DNA from: Shewanella sp.
GTDB lineage: Bacteria; Pseudomonadota; Gammaproteobacteria; Enterobacterales; Shewanellaceae
Length of the DNA stretch: 8,251 nucleotides
Direction of reading: 5' to 3'
Assembly (NCBI GenBank): GCA_004195335.1
Contig: SDWK01000485.1
Span: 1-8,251, forward strand
Positions 1 through 5,800 of this stretch are shown here, piece after piece (position 1 is the stretch's first letter; every line of letters begins with the position of its first letter). The notes under the pieces are model-generated. The model worked only from the letters and a program-made list of their open reading frames with translations, searched no databases and had not been told where the DNA came from. Made by a program: the position numbers and the translations under genes.

Positions 1-30
1 CCAATATAGTGAGCGAAATATTACTGTTTA

Positions 31-1080
31 ATGAAATATTCCCGAGTATTTATTAATAGCCTGGCGTATGAACTGGCACCTGAAGTCGTGTCCACCTCCG
101 AATTAGAATCTCGATTGGCACCGCTATATAAGAAGTATCGCATTCCTATGGGGCAGCTTGCCGCATTAACGGGGATCCAGGAGCGTCGGTGGTGGCCTAA
201 AGGCCACCGACTGTCCGACGGAGCATTAGCTGCGGCGCATAAAGCCATCAATGAAACCGGTGTTCAGGTTGGAGACTTAGGTGCTGTTGTCTATACCGGT
301 GTGTGCCGCGACCAGCATGAGCCTGCAACGGCGTGCCGGATAGCTGCCGAACTGGGAGTGTCTAAAGATACGGCAATTTATGATATCAGTAACGCCTGTT
401 TAGGTGTCTTGTCCGGTATCTTAGATATTGCGAATCGAATAGAGCTCGGTCAGATCAAAGCGGGTTTAGTTGTCTCTTGTGAATCGGCGCGTCATATCGT
501 GGATATTACCATTGATAATATGCTGGCCGATCCCACTATGAAGAATTATGCTCAGTCCTTAGCGACCCTTACCGGTGGCTCAGGTGCTGTTGCAGTACTT
601 CTGACCGATGGTACCTTGCCTCTTCAAGGCGAACGTCAACATCAACTACTCGGCGCGAGTCACCGTTCAGCTCCTGAGCACCACAACCTTTGTCAGTGGG
701 GCTTACAGGAGGCGGGTGAGCATCTTTATCGTGAGTTTATGCGTACCGACGGTGTAACCTTGCTTAAAGAGGGCGTTGAGTTGGCACGTGACACCTGGAG
801 CCATTTCTTAGATCAACGAAATTGGCTGGTTGAGCAGGTCGATAAAGTGATCTGTCATCAGGTGGGGGCATCTAATCGACGCCAAGTGCTTAATGCGCTC
901 AATATCCCCCATGAGAAAGAGTTTCCTACTTACCAATTTCTGGGCAATATGGGTACGGTATCTCTGCCCGTCACTGCTGCTATGGCTCATGATCAAGGCT
1001 TTCTTAAGAAGGGCGATCAGGTCAGCTTCCTTGGTATTGGCAGTGGTTTAAACTGCATGATGCTTGGCATTAAGTGGTAA
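31..1080 (+). CDS. oleA: OleA, thiolase-fold acyl-CoA condensing enzyme of long-chain olefin synthesis
   Basis: OleA performs the first committed step of head-to-head olefin synthesis, a decarboxylation-independent Claisen condensation of two fatty acyl-CoA molecules in the cytoplasm. The 349-residue protein is full length for the family. The nucleophile is Cys123 in NACLG. Glu97 in DQHEPAT lies 26 residues before it, the same interval as between the catalytic Glu and Cys of Xanthomonas OleA as I recall it. His276 in CHQVG and Asn306 in LGNMG, 30 residues apart, complete the thiolase set. The C-terminal GIGSGLNCMMLGIKW is the usual glycine-rich last strand. The ATG at 31 is preceded by an in-frame stop at 10-12, so no longer start exists, but only a weak purine stretch (GTGAG, about 17 bases upstream) could serve as ribosome site. 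The start of the cluster's transcript lies outside the window. FabH-like enzymes share the fold, but the neighbouring oleBCD genes settle the call. Confidence 0.95.
   Translation: MKYSRVFINSLAYELAPEVVSTSELESRLAPLYKKYRIPMGQLAALTGIQERRWWPKGHRLSDGALAAAHKAINETGVQVGDLGAVVYTGVCRDQHEPATACRIAAELGVSKDTAIYDISNACLGVLSGILDIANRIELGQIKAGLVVSCESARHIVDITIDNMLADPTMKNYAQSLATLTGGSGAVAVLLTDGTLPLQGERQHQLLGASHRSAPEHHNLCQWGLQEAGEHLYREFMRTDGVTLLKEGVELARDTWSHFLDQRNWLVEQVDKVICHQVGASNRRQVLNALNIPHEKEFPTYQFLGNMGTVSLPVTAAMAHDQGFLKKGDQVSFLGIGSGLNCMMLGIKW
191..208 (+). other. Strong hairpin inside the oleA coding sequence
   Basis: GGTGGCC at 191-197 pairs perfectly with GGCCACC at 202-208 around a TAAA loop. An alternative pairing joins TGGCC (193-197) to GGCCA (202-206) and GTCGG (185-189) to CCGAC (207-211), with a 3-base bulge. 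It falls near codons 52-60 of oleA, in the RRWWPKGHR segment. It may be a by-product of codon choice; a role in translation or RNA decay is unproven. Confidence 0.4.
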
Positions 1081-1117
1081 CACATATCCAGATAACCAAC
1101 CAGTGACCTTGACTGAT

Positions 1118-1171
1118 AATAAGCCGCTAACTCGGAAGTTCGTATTGCATGGACACCGAGTTAGCCTTATT
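1118..1171 (+). other. Large hairpin in the oleA-oleB gap
   Basis: The 162-base gap between oleA and oleB (1081-1242) holds no gene I can support. Its main content is an inverted repeat: GCTAACTCGG at 1126-1135 pairs with CCGAGTTAGC at 1156-1165 (10 bp). After a two-base bulge, AATAAG at 1118-1123 pairs with CTTATT at 1166-1171 (6 bp). The loop is 20 bases. No T-run follows, so it does not look like a factor-independent terminator. A further GAGTTAGC at 1178-1185 could compete for the left arm. Possible roles are attenuation, RNA processing or protection of upstream mRNA; none is shown by the sequence. Confidence 0.65.
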
Positions 1172-1185
1172 GACTCAGAGTTAGC
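1158..1185 (+). repeat. Direct repeat GAGTTAGC, 20 bases apart
   Basis: GAGTTAGC occurs at 1158-1165 and again at 1178-1185. The start-to-start distance of 20 bases is about two helical turns. Both copies are complementary to GCTAACTC at 1126-1133, so the two pairings exclude each other. The first copy forms the longer stem. Confidence 0.6.
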
Positions 1186-1232
1186 ACTATAAAAATTTTG
1201 GCCTTTTAATTAGGCATCAAATAAGAATATTT

Positions 1233-1236
1233 AGGA
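1233..1236 (+). promoter_or_regulatory. Ribosome binding site of oleB
   Basis: AGGA at 1233-1236, in the context TTAGGAAGAGTC, lies 6 bases before the ATG at 1243. It supports that start and shows that oleB has its own good translation signal despite the distance from oleA. Confidence 0.75.
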
Positions 1237-1242
1237 AGAGTC

Positions 1243-2136
1243 ATGTTAGACACTCTGTTTCCCTTCAAGCGCAATTATTTAGACAGAAATGGCAATAAGT
1301 TACAGTACGTAAACGAAGGGCAGGGTGAGCCTGTTGTCATGGTTCATGGTAATCCTAGCTGGTCTTTTTATTATCGAAATGTTGTGACGGCACTCAGTGG
1401 CGAACATCAGTGTATCGTCCCCGACCATATAGGTTGTGGCTTATCGGATAAACCCGATGACAGTGGCTATGATTACACCCTTAAGAATCGTATTGACGAT
1501 CTTGAAGCCTTGCTCGATCATTTAGAAGTGAAAGAGAATATCACCTTAATCGTGCATGATTGGGGCGGAATGATAGGCATGGGCTATGCGGCTCGTCACC
1601 CTGAGCGTATCAAGCGTCTTGTTATACTTAATACTGGTGCCTTCCATCTTCCAGAATCAAAACCTTTTCCTTGGCCGTTGTGGATCTGCAGAAACTCACT
1701 GCTGGGAACAGCATTGGTGCGTGGGTTTAATGCTTTTTCATCGATCGCATCTTATGTCGGTGTGAAACGTAAGCCGATGTCAAAAGAGGTGAGAGAAGCG
1801 TATGTCGCCCCCTTTAATTCATGGGCCAATCGTATCTCAACACTGAGGTTTGTTCAGGATATTCCGCTTAAACCTGGCGATAGAAACTATGAACTGGTGT
1901 CAGACATTGCGGCGAGTCTGCCGAAGTTTGCTAATGTTCCTACGCTAATCTGCTGGGGCTTGAAGGATTTTGTCTTCGATAAACACTTTCTTGACCAGTG
2001 GAAAACAGAGATGCCTCATGCAACTGTGCATGAATTTGCCGATTGTGGGCACTATATTCTTGAAGATGCGAGTGATGAAGTTGTAGGTCATATTACTGAT
2101 TTTATCTCCAGTGAACCTGTTGTTAAAAACAGCTAA
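1243..2136 (+). CDS. oleB: OleB, alpha/beta-hydrolase beta-lactone decarboxylase of olefin synthesis
   Basis: OleB carries out the last step of the pathway, converting the cis-3,4-dialkyl-beta-lactone made by OleC into a cis-olefin and CO2. The 297-residue protein has the haloalkane-dehalogenase fold, to which OleB is known to be related. The oxyanion/halide-pocket motif is HGNPSW at 35-40. The nucleophile is Asp106 in VHDWGG at 104-109, followed by Trp107. A probable acid is Asp242 in WGLKD, and the catalytic His is His270 in CGHYILED. The cap region lies at roughly 135-220. No signal peptide or membrane span is seen, consistent with a cytoplasmic enzyme. The gene stands alone between two structured gaps and is not fused to oleC as in some actinobacterial OleBC proteins. 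By sequence alone a haloalkane dehalogenase would fit equally well; its place between oleA and oleC decides the call. Confidence 0.93.
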   Translation: MLDTLFPFKRNYLDRNGNKLQYVNEGQGEPVVMVHGNPSWSFYYRNVVTALSGEHQCIVPDHIGCGLSDKPDDSGYDYTLKNRIDDLEALLDHLEVKENITLIVHDWGGMIGMGYAARHPERIKRLVILNTGAFHLPESKPFPWPLWICRNSLLGTALVRGFNAFSSIASYVGVKRKPMSKEVREAYVAPFNSWANRISTLRFVQDIPLKPGDRNYELVSDIAASLPKFANVPTLICWGLKDFVFDKHFLDQWKTEMPHATVHEFADCGHYILEDASDEVVGHITDFISSEPVVKNS

Positions 2137-2152
2137 TCAAAGGAATACAAGC

Positions 2153-2176
2153 TAGCGGATCTGTCATGATCCGCTA
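2153..2176 (+). other. Perfect hairpin in the oleB-oleC gap
   Basis: TAGCGGATC at 2153-2161 pairs with GATCCGCTA at 2168-2176 around a six-base loop (9 bp, no mismatch). It occupies half of the 48-base gap between oleB and oleC and ends 8 bases before the ATG at 2185. No T-run follows. A Shine-Dalgarno-like AAGGAA at 2140-2145 sits upstream of the hairpin, so the structure lies between the only good ribosome site and the possible oleC starts. An effect on oleC translation or on RNA cleavage between the genes is a reasonable guess. Confidence 0.65.
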
Positions 2177-2184
2177 ACGTATCA

Positions 2185-3927
2185 ATGAAGCGAGAACGGT
2201 TACCGATTATGTCTAATTCTTCAGAAATGAATAGAGGATCTGGCGCTAACCTTTGTCGTCACCTTAATTCAGCTGCCAAGCACTCTCCCGGGCAACTTGC
2301 CGTCGCGGTACAACACGCATCCGGTTCAATATTTTCTGCTAAAACCCTAAACTATCAAGAACTCACCTTTGCCGAGCTCGATGACCTCAGTGATAAGCTC
2401 GCTCATGCTTTAAATGCATACGGGATCCAGCGTGGCATGAAAGCCGTGTTGATGGTGACGCCCAGTCTCGACTTTTTTACCCTGACCTTCGCACTCTTTA
2501 AAGCTGGGATAATCCCCATTCTTGTGGATCCGGGTATGGGCGTTAAGAACCTCAAGCAGTGCTTTATCGAGTCTCAGCCCGATGCCTTTATCGGGATCCC
2601 TAAGGCGCATCTGGCCAGAAGGTTATTTTCCTGGGGCAAAGACTCGGTTAAGCATCTTGTGACTGTCGGTGGCAGTGGAGTATGGGGTGGGGTGAGCCTG
2701 GATACCTTGATGGAAGGCGTTACGTTAGCCTCATCGTCAAGCGCCTACCCGATGACCTGGCTCGATGAGGATGAGATGGCCGCCATTTTGTTTACCAGTG
2801 GCAGTACCGGCACGCCGAAGGGGGTGGTTTATTCTCATAAGATGTTCGAAGCGCAGATCTCGGCGCTTAAAAATGACTATGGTATCGAACCCGGTGAACG
2901 AGATCTGGCGACATTCCCACTCTTTTCTCTGTTTGGCCCTGCACTTGGCATGGCCTCTATCGTGCCGGAAATGGATGCCAGTAAACCGATCACCGCCAAT
3001 CCTGATTATCTGTTTGCCGCGATAAAGAAATATCAATGCACGAATATGTTCGTCAATCCGGCTTTGATTGAACGCTTGGGCCAAGCTGGAGTAGCAGAGA
3101 AAACACATCAATTATCGAGCATTAAACGGGTGATTTCAGCGGGGGCGCCAGCAACCATCGCCTCGATTAAGCATTTTAGTAAGATGCTGAATGAGGGCGT
3201 CGAAGTGCTTAACTCCTATGGCGCGACCAAATCTTTACCCTTGAGTAAGATGGGTAGCCAAGCATTGTTTGCCACCACGGATGTGACCGACTCTGGTGGC
3301 GGCATCTGTGTGGGCATGCCGATAGCGGGAGTCGATATCGCCGTTATCGACATTAGTGAAGCGCCGATTGCACAATGGGATGATAGTTTAAGGCTTAAAG
3401 CGGGCTCAATTGGTGAAATTGTCGTAAAAGGCCCTATGGTCAGTCGCAGCTACTACAGGCGAGACAGCGCCACCGAACAGGCCAAGATAATCGATGGCAG
3501 CGCCATTCGTCATCGTATGGGCGATTTAGGTTATCTCGATGAAGAGGGTCGTTTATGGATGTGTGGCCGTAAGGCCCATAGAGTCGATGCCAGTCAGAAT
3601 GTGAAGGGAGAGCCTGGCCGATACTTCTCTATTCCTTGTGAGCGGATTTTTAACACTCACCCGCAGGTGAAGCGTTCGGCGCTGGTTGCCGTAAAAGTGG
3701 CTGATCAGACCGTTCCCTTGTTATGTATCGAACTCGACAAATCGTTAGCCTGCTCTATGGGGGCGAGTCTGTTTGCCGAACTGAATGAGATAGCAGAGCA
3801 GCATGGGCAAACACAGGGGATCAAACGTTTTCTTATTCATCCAGACTTCCCCGTCGATATTCGCCACAATGCAAAAATTTTCCGTGAAAAACTGGCCGTT
3901 TGGGCCCAGAAAACCCATAAGGAATAG
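2185..3927 (+). CDS. oleC: OleC, ATP-dependent beta-lactone synthetase of olefin synthesis
   Basis: OleC adenylates the 2-alkyl-3-hydroxy acid from OleD and closes it to a beta-lactone; it belongs to the ANL (acyl-CoA synthetase-like) superfamily. At 580 residues it has the usual length. The phosphate-binding loop is [11 protein letters not shown] at 203-213. The adenine-site motif is [10 protein letters not shown] at 343-352, with Lys349 where the superfamily normally has Glu. The hinge-region motif is [12 protein letters not shown] at 445-456 with Asp447, and the catalytic lysine is probably Lys564 in [11 protein letters not shown]. No membrane segment is seen. The start is uncertain: ATG at 2185 has no clear ribosome site, and ATGs at 2209 (MSNSSEMN) and 2227 are in frame, with family-like sequence beginning near NLCRHL at 22-27. 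The stop is 5 bases before oleD, so the two are almost certainly translated together. Without context it would be called an acyl-CoA synthetase. Confidence 0.93.
   Translation: MKRERLPIMSNSSEMNRGSGANLCRHLNSAAKHSPGQLAVAVQHASGSIFSAKTLNYQELTFAELDDLSDKLAHALNAYGIQRGMKAVLMVTPSLDFFTLTFALFKAGIIPILVDPGMGVKNLKQCFIESQPDAFIGIPKAHLARRLFSWGKDSVKHLVTVGGSGVWGGVSLDTLMEGVTLASSSSAYPMTWLDEDEMAAILFTSGSTGTPKGVVYSHKMFEAQISALKNDYGIEPGERDLATFPLFSLFGPALGMASIVPEMDASKPITANPDYLFAAIKKYQCTNMFVNPALIERLGQAGVAEKTHQLSSIKRVISAGAPATIASIKHFSKMLNEGVEVLNSYGATKSLPLSKMGSQALFATTDVTDSGGGICVGMPIAGVDIAVIDISEAPIAQWDDSLRLKAGSIGEIVVKGPMVSRSYYRRDSATEQAKIIDGSAIRHRMGDLGYLDEEGRLWMCGRKAHRVDASQNVKGEPGRYFSIPCERIFNTHPQVKRSALVAVKVADQTVPLLCIELDKSLACSMGASLFAELNEIAEQHGQTQGIKRFLIHPDFPVDIRHNAKIFREKLAVWAQKTHKE
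3920..3923 (+). promoter_or_regulatory. Ribosome binding site of oleD inside the end of oleC
   Basis: AGGA at 3920-3923, in AAGGAA at 3919-3924, overlaps the last codons of oleC and lies 9 bases before the ATG at 3933. It fixes the oleD start and points to translational coupling of oleC and oleD. Confidence 0.75.
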
Positions 3928-3932
3928 TTGAG

Positions 3933-5030
3933 ATGTCAGCCAGCAATGCCTCTGTGTCTAACAGCCTAGTGGCTCTTGAAGACTACCATATTGATGAGCA
4001 AGCGGCGCTCAATACGTTAAGTGGCCAGGTTAAGCGGGCTTTTGTCACCGGAGCCGGCGGCTTTCTTGGGAAGGCTATCTGTCAGCGATTGATTGCTGCA
4101 GGCATTGAAGTTACCGGCTTTGCCCGTGGCGCCTACCCGGAGCTTTCCGCCATGGGGGTCAAGATGATCCAGGGAGACATTAGCGATAACTATGCTGTAA
4201 TCGATGCGATGAAGGGCTGCGATCTGGTGTTTCATGTCGCGTCCAAAGCTGGCGTATGGGGCAGCAAGCAAAGCTATTTTTCACCTAATGTCGATGGTGC
4301 GGCTAATATCATTAACGCCTGTAAGCGGCTTAATATTGGATATCTGGTCTATACCAGTACCCCCAGCGTGACCTTTGCAGGTGTCGATGAGGCGGGGATC
4401 GATGAAACTGCACCTTATGCCGATAAATATCTCAATTACTATGGTGAGTCGAAAGCGATTGCAGAGCAGATGGTGCTCGATGCCAATGGCTCCAGCCTAA
4501 AAACGGTCTCTTTAAGGCCCCACCTTATCTGGGGACCCGAAGATCCGCACTTGGTGCCTCGCGTCATCGAACGTGCCCGCGCCGGACGGCTTAAGTTGGT
4601 GGGCCGTGAAGATAAGCTGGTCGATACTATCTATGTCGGTAATGCCGCTTATGCCCATATTCTTGCGGCGTTGAACCTGACTGAAGAGGCATCCTCTGCG
4701 GCAGGTAGAGCCTACTTTTTAAGCAATGATGAACCCATTACTATGGCTGCCATGCTCAATAAAATATTGAATTGTGTCGACCTGCCCGAAGTCGATAAGC
4801 GAGTGCCCGCTAACTTGGCGTACGCTGTCGGTGCCATTCTTGAAACCATCTACGGTGTGCTTGGTAAAACCGAAGAACCCTTGATGACGCGTTTTGTCGC
4901 AAGGCAGCTCTCTACCTGTCACTATTTCGATATCTCGTCGGCGAAACGAGATCTGGGGTATTCGCCCTTAGTGAGTATTGACCAAGGCATGGTGAAGCTG
5001 AGAGAGTATCTTAAAGCCTATCCAGTTTGA
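3933..5030 (+). CDS. oleD: OleD, NAD(P)-dependent 2-alkyl-3-ketoalkanoic acid reductase
   Basis: OleD reduces the keto acid derived from the OleA product to a 2-alkyl-3-hydroxyalkanoic acid, the substrate of OleC. The 365-residue protein is an extended short-chain dehydrogenase of the 3-beta-hydroxysteroid dehydrogenase type. The nucleotide-binding motif TGAGGFLG is at 39-46, after about 33 extra N-terminal residues. The segment HVASKAGVWG is at 101-110. A serine in TSTPS at 141-145 and the YGESK motif (Tyr170, Lys174) form the catalytic set, followed by SLRPHLIWGP at 193-202, typical of the family. The good ribosome site 9 bases upstream supports the ATG at 3933 and therefore the N-terminal extension. 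OleB, OleC and OleD are known to form a multi-enzyme assembly in Xanthomonas; the same is inferred here. As a lone sequence it would be called an NAD-dependent epimerase or sterol dehydrogenase. Confidence 0.93.
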   Translation: MSASNASVSNSLVALEDYHIDEQAALNTLSGQVKRAFVTGAGGFLGKAICQRLIAAGIEVTGFARGAYPELSAMGVKMIQGDISDNYAVIDAMKGCDLVFHVASKAGVWGSKQSYFSPNVDGAANIINACKRLNIGYLVYTSTPSVTFAGVDEAGIDETAPYADKYLNYYGESKAIAEQMVLDANGSSLKTVSLRPHLIWGPEDPHLVPRVIERARAGRLKLVGREDKLVDTIYVGNAAYAHILAALNLTEEASSAAGRAYFLSNDEPITMAAMLNKILNCVDLPEVDKRVPANLAYAVGAILETIYGVLGKTEEPLMTRFVARQLSTCHYFDISSAKRDLGYSPLVSIDQGMVKLREYLKAYPV

Positions 5031-5057
5031 TACTGGCTGTGGTGAAGTGCATTTCAC
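5022..5057 (+). other. Two small hairpins after oleD, not a clear terminator
   Basis: CCAGT at 5022-5026 pairs with ACTGG at 5032-5036 across the oleD stop codon. GTGAA at 5042-5046 pairs with TTCAC at 5053-5057. Both stems are only 5 bp and neither is followed by a T-run. The ole transcript therefore has no obvious factor-independent end here; it may end by Rho or continue into the next gene. Confidence 0.35.
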
Positions 5058-5110
5058 TGTGATTCTAAATATGTATGACTTTAAGTTGAGCGTGACTTTA
5101 GCAAAGTGCA

Positions 5111-5129
5111 GCCACTAGTTGACAGTGGC
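5111..5129. promoter_or_regulatory. Dyad overlapping a -35 box, possible operator
   Basis: GCCACT at 5111-5116 and AGTGGC at 5124-5129 form a perfect 6-bp dyad with a 7-base centre. The centre and the first base of the right arm contain the TTGACA of the candidate promoter. This arrangement would suit a repressor site, but no known regulator motif was recognised. Confidence 0.3.
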
Positions 5130-5148
5130 CTTGGATAGCCCGTAAAAG
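5119..5148 (+). promoter_or_regulatory. Candidate sigma-70 promoter of the GFA-family gene
   Basis: A perfect -35 box TTGACA lies at 5119-5124. TAAAAG at 5143-5148, 18 bases later, matches 4 of 6 positions of the -10 consensus. The position, about 35 bases before the start codon, is suitable. The weak -10 limits confidence. Confidence 0.35.
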
Positions 5149-5170
5149 TAAGTACTAACATCTAACATTC

Positions 5171-5176
5171 AAGGAG
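5171..5176 (+). promoter_or_regulatory. Ribosome binding site deciding the GFA gene start
   Basis: AAGGAG at 5171-5176 lies 6 bases before ATG at 5183 and only 3 bases before an adjacent in-frame GTG at 5180. The spacing favours the ATG. Confidence 0.8.
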
Positions 5177-5182
5177 TGAGTG

Positions 5183-5632
5183 ATGCAACAAACCATTTGC
5201 GACAAGCTGCTTGTAAGAACAGCAAGCTGTAACTGTGGGCAGTTATCTCTCACTGCCACCGATGAAGCCAAAAGAGTCTCTGTCTGCCACTGCACCGCAT
5301 GTCAAAAACGTACAGGCAGTGCCTTTGGCGTTCAAGTTAGATTTCCTGTCGAAAGTGTTAGTTTTTCCGGGCTGAGTAAAAGCTATCGTCGAACCGGTGA
5401 CAGTGGCTCGTCGCTCTGTTTTCATTTCTGCCCAGATTGTGGCGGAACCTTGTGGTTCACTCTCGATGTCGCGCCCGCAGATGTGGTGGTCCCTATGGGG
5501 AACTTTGCCGATGAGCAGGCTTTTCTCGATCACCAGTCGAACCTTAAATTACCTAACCCTAAGATCTCTATCTATGAGGAGCGTGCACAACCTTGGGTCA
5601 CACTCGAGGGGATAGAAGAGAGATATGACTGA
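5183..5632 (+). CDS. GFA-family (glutathione-dependent formaldehyde-activating enzyme-like) zinc protein
   Basis: This 149-residue protein belongs to the GFA (Mss4-like fold) family of small zinc-binding proteins. The zinc ligands are visible: CNC at 16-18, CHCTAC at 35-40 (Cys35, Cys37, Cys40) and CPDC at 83-86. These match the two-site pattern of the founding enzyme, in which one set is structural and the other belongs to the active-site zinc. The founding member was reported to join formaldehyde to glutathione, but most relatives have no proven activity, so a substrate should not be assigned. No signal peptide or membrane span is seen. The gene follows oleD by about 150 bases, with its own ribosome site and a candidate promoter, and ends in a terminator region shared with a convergent gene. 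A link to olefin synthesis is not supported by anything in the sequence. The GTG at 5180 is an alternative start adding one residue. Confidence 0.88.
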   Translation: MQQTICDKLLVRTASCNCGQLSLTATDEAKRVSVCHCTACQKRTGSAFGVQVRFPVESVSFSGLSKSYRRTGDSGSSLCFHFCPDCGGTLWFTLDVAPADVVVPMGNFADEQAFLDHQSNLKLPNPKISIYEERAQPWVTLEGIEERYD

Positions 5633-5677
5633 ATAGAGGTATTTCACGGCTTAGTTTTTGTTCCAAAACATTGGGTG

Positions 5678-5703
5678 GCGATGATAAATCATCGCGCTTT
5701 ATT
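5678..5703 (+). terminator. Weak candidate terminator after the GFA gene
   Basis: GCGATGA at 5678-5684 pairs perfectly with TCATCGC at 5689-5695 around a TAAA loop, followed by GC and then TTTATT at 5698-5703. The T-rich tail is short and displaced by two bases, so it is weaker than the terminator that follows it. Confidence 0.45.
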
Positions 5704-5721
5704 ACCGGGTTGTATGTATTA

Positions 5722-5749
5722 AAAAGCCGTCTGCGATGAGACGGCTTTT
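5722..5749. terminator. Strong bidirectional terminator between convergent genes
   Basis: AAAAGCCGTCT at 5722-5732 pairs with AGACGGCTTTT at 5739-5749 around the loop GCGATG. The 11-bp stem has a GC-rich core and T-runs at the 3' side on both strands. It lies between the GFA gene and the convergent nuclease gene and can stop transcription from both sides. Confidence 0.9.
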
Positions 5750-5765
5750 ACTGAATCATTAGACT

Positions 5766-5779
5766 CTATTGATCAATAG
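5766..5779. repeat. Perfect 14-bp palindrome in the convergent gap
   Basis: CTATTGA at 5766-5772 is followed directly by its reverse complement TCAATAG at 5773-5779. There is no loop, so it suits a protein-binding dyad or a cruciform better than an RNA hairpin. It lies 18 bases beyond the nuclease stop codon, where an operator would be unexpected. Confidence 0.4.
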
Positions 5780-5781
5780 GC

Positions 5782-5800
5782 CTGATAGCCTAGTTATCAG
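5782..5800. other. Small hairpin over the nuclease stop codon
   Basis: CTGATA at 5782-5787 pairs with TATCAG at 5795-5800 around a 7-base loop; the right arm contains the nuclease stop codon (5797-5799). GCCTGAT is also repeated directly at 5780-5786 and 5804-5810. With no T-run, it may only protect the 3' end of the mRNA, if it acts at all. Confidence 0.35.

Noticed and set aside
1170..1198. TTGACT as a -35 box of an oleB promoter
   Set aside because: TTGACT at 1170-1175 has no acceptable -10 at 16-18 bases; the nearby TATAAA at 1188-1193 is only 12 bases away. The other TTGACT at 1109-1114 also lacks a partner.
1243..2136. Haloalkane dehalogenase
   Set aside because: The catalytic motifs fit, but the gene sits between oleA and oleC, and OleB is a known member of this fold with a different reaction.
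2166..2177. Very short leader peptide (ATG ATC CGC TAA) in the oleB-oleC gap
   Set aside because: It has three codons, lies mostly inside the hairpin, and the AGGA upstream is 21 bases away, too far for initiation.
2737..3111. 124-codon open frame antisense to oleC
   Set aside because: It lies wholly within a well-supported adenylation-domain gene, resembles no family I know, and is best explained by codon bias of the opposite strand.
5041..5058. Possible CRP-type site GTGA...TCAC after oleD
   Set aside because: The half-sites GTGA (5042-5045) and TCAC (5054-5057) are 8 bases apart, whereas CRP sites have 6. The outer bases also do not match.
5243..5533. Open frame antisense to the GFA gene
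   Set aside because: The plus strand encodes a complete set of zinc ligands in family order; the antisense frame has no recognisable motif and no ribosome site was recognised for it.
5183..5632. Fifth member of the olefin pathway
   Set aside because: GFA proteins are not part of the known pathway, and the gene has its own ribosome site and candidate promoter after a gap of about 150 bases.
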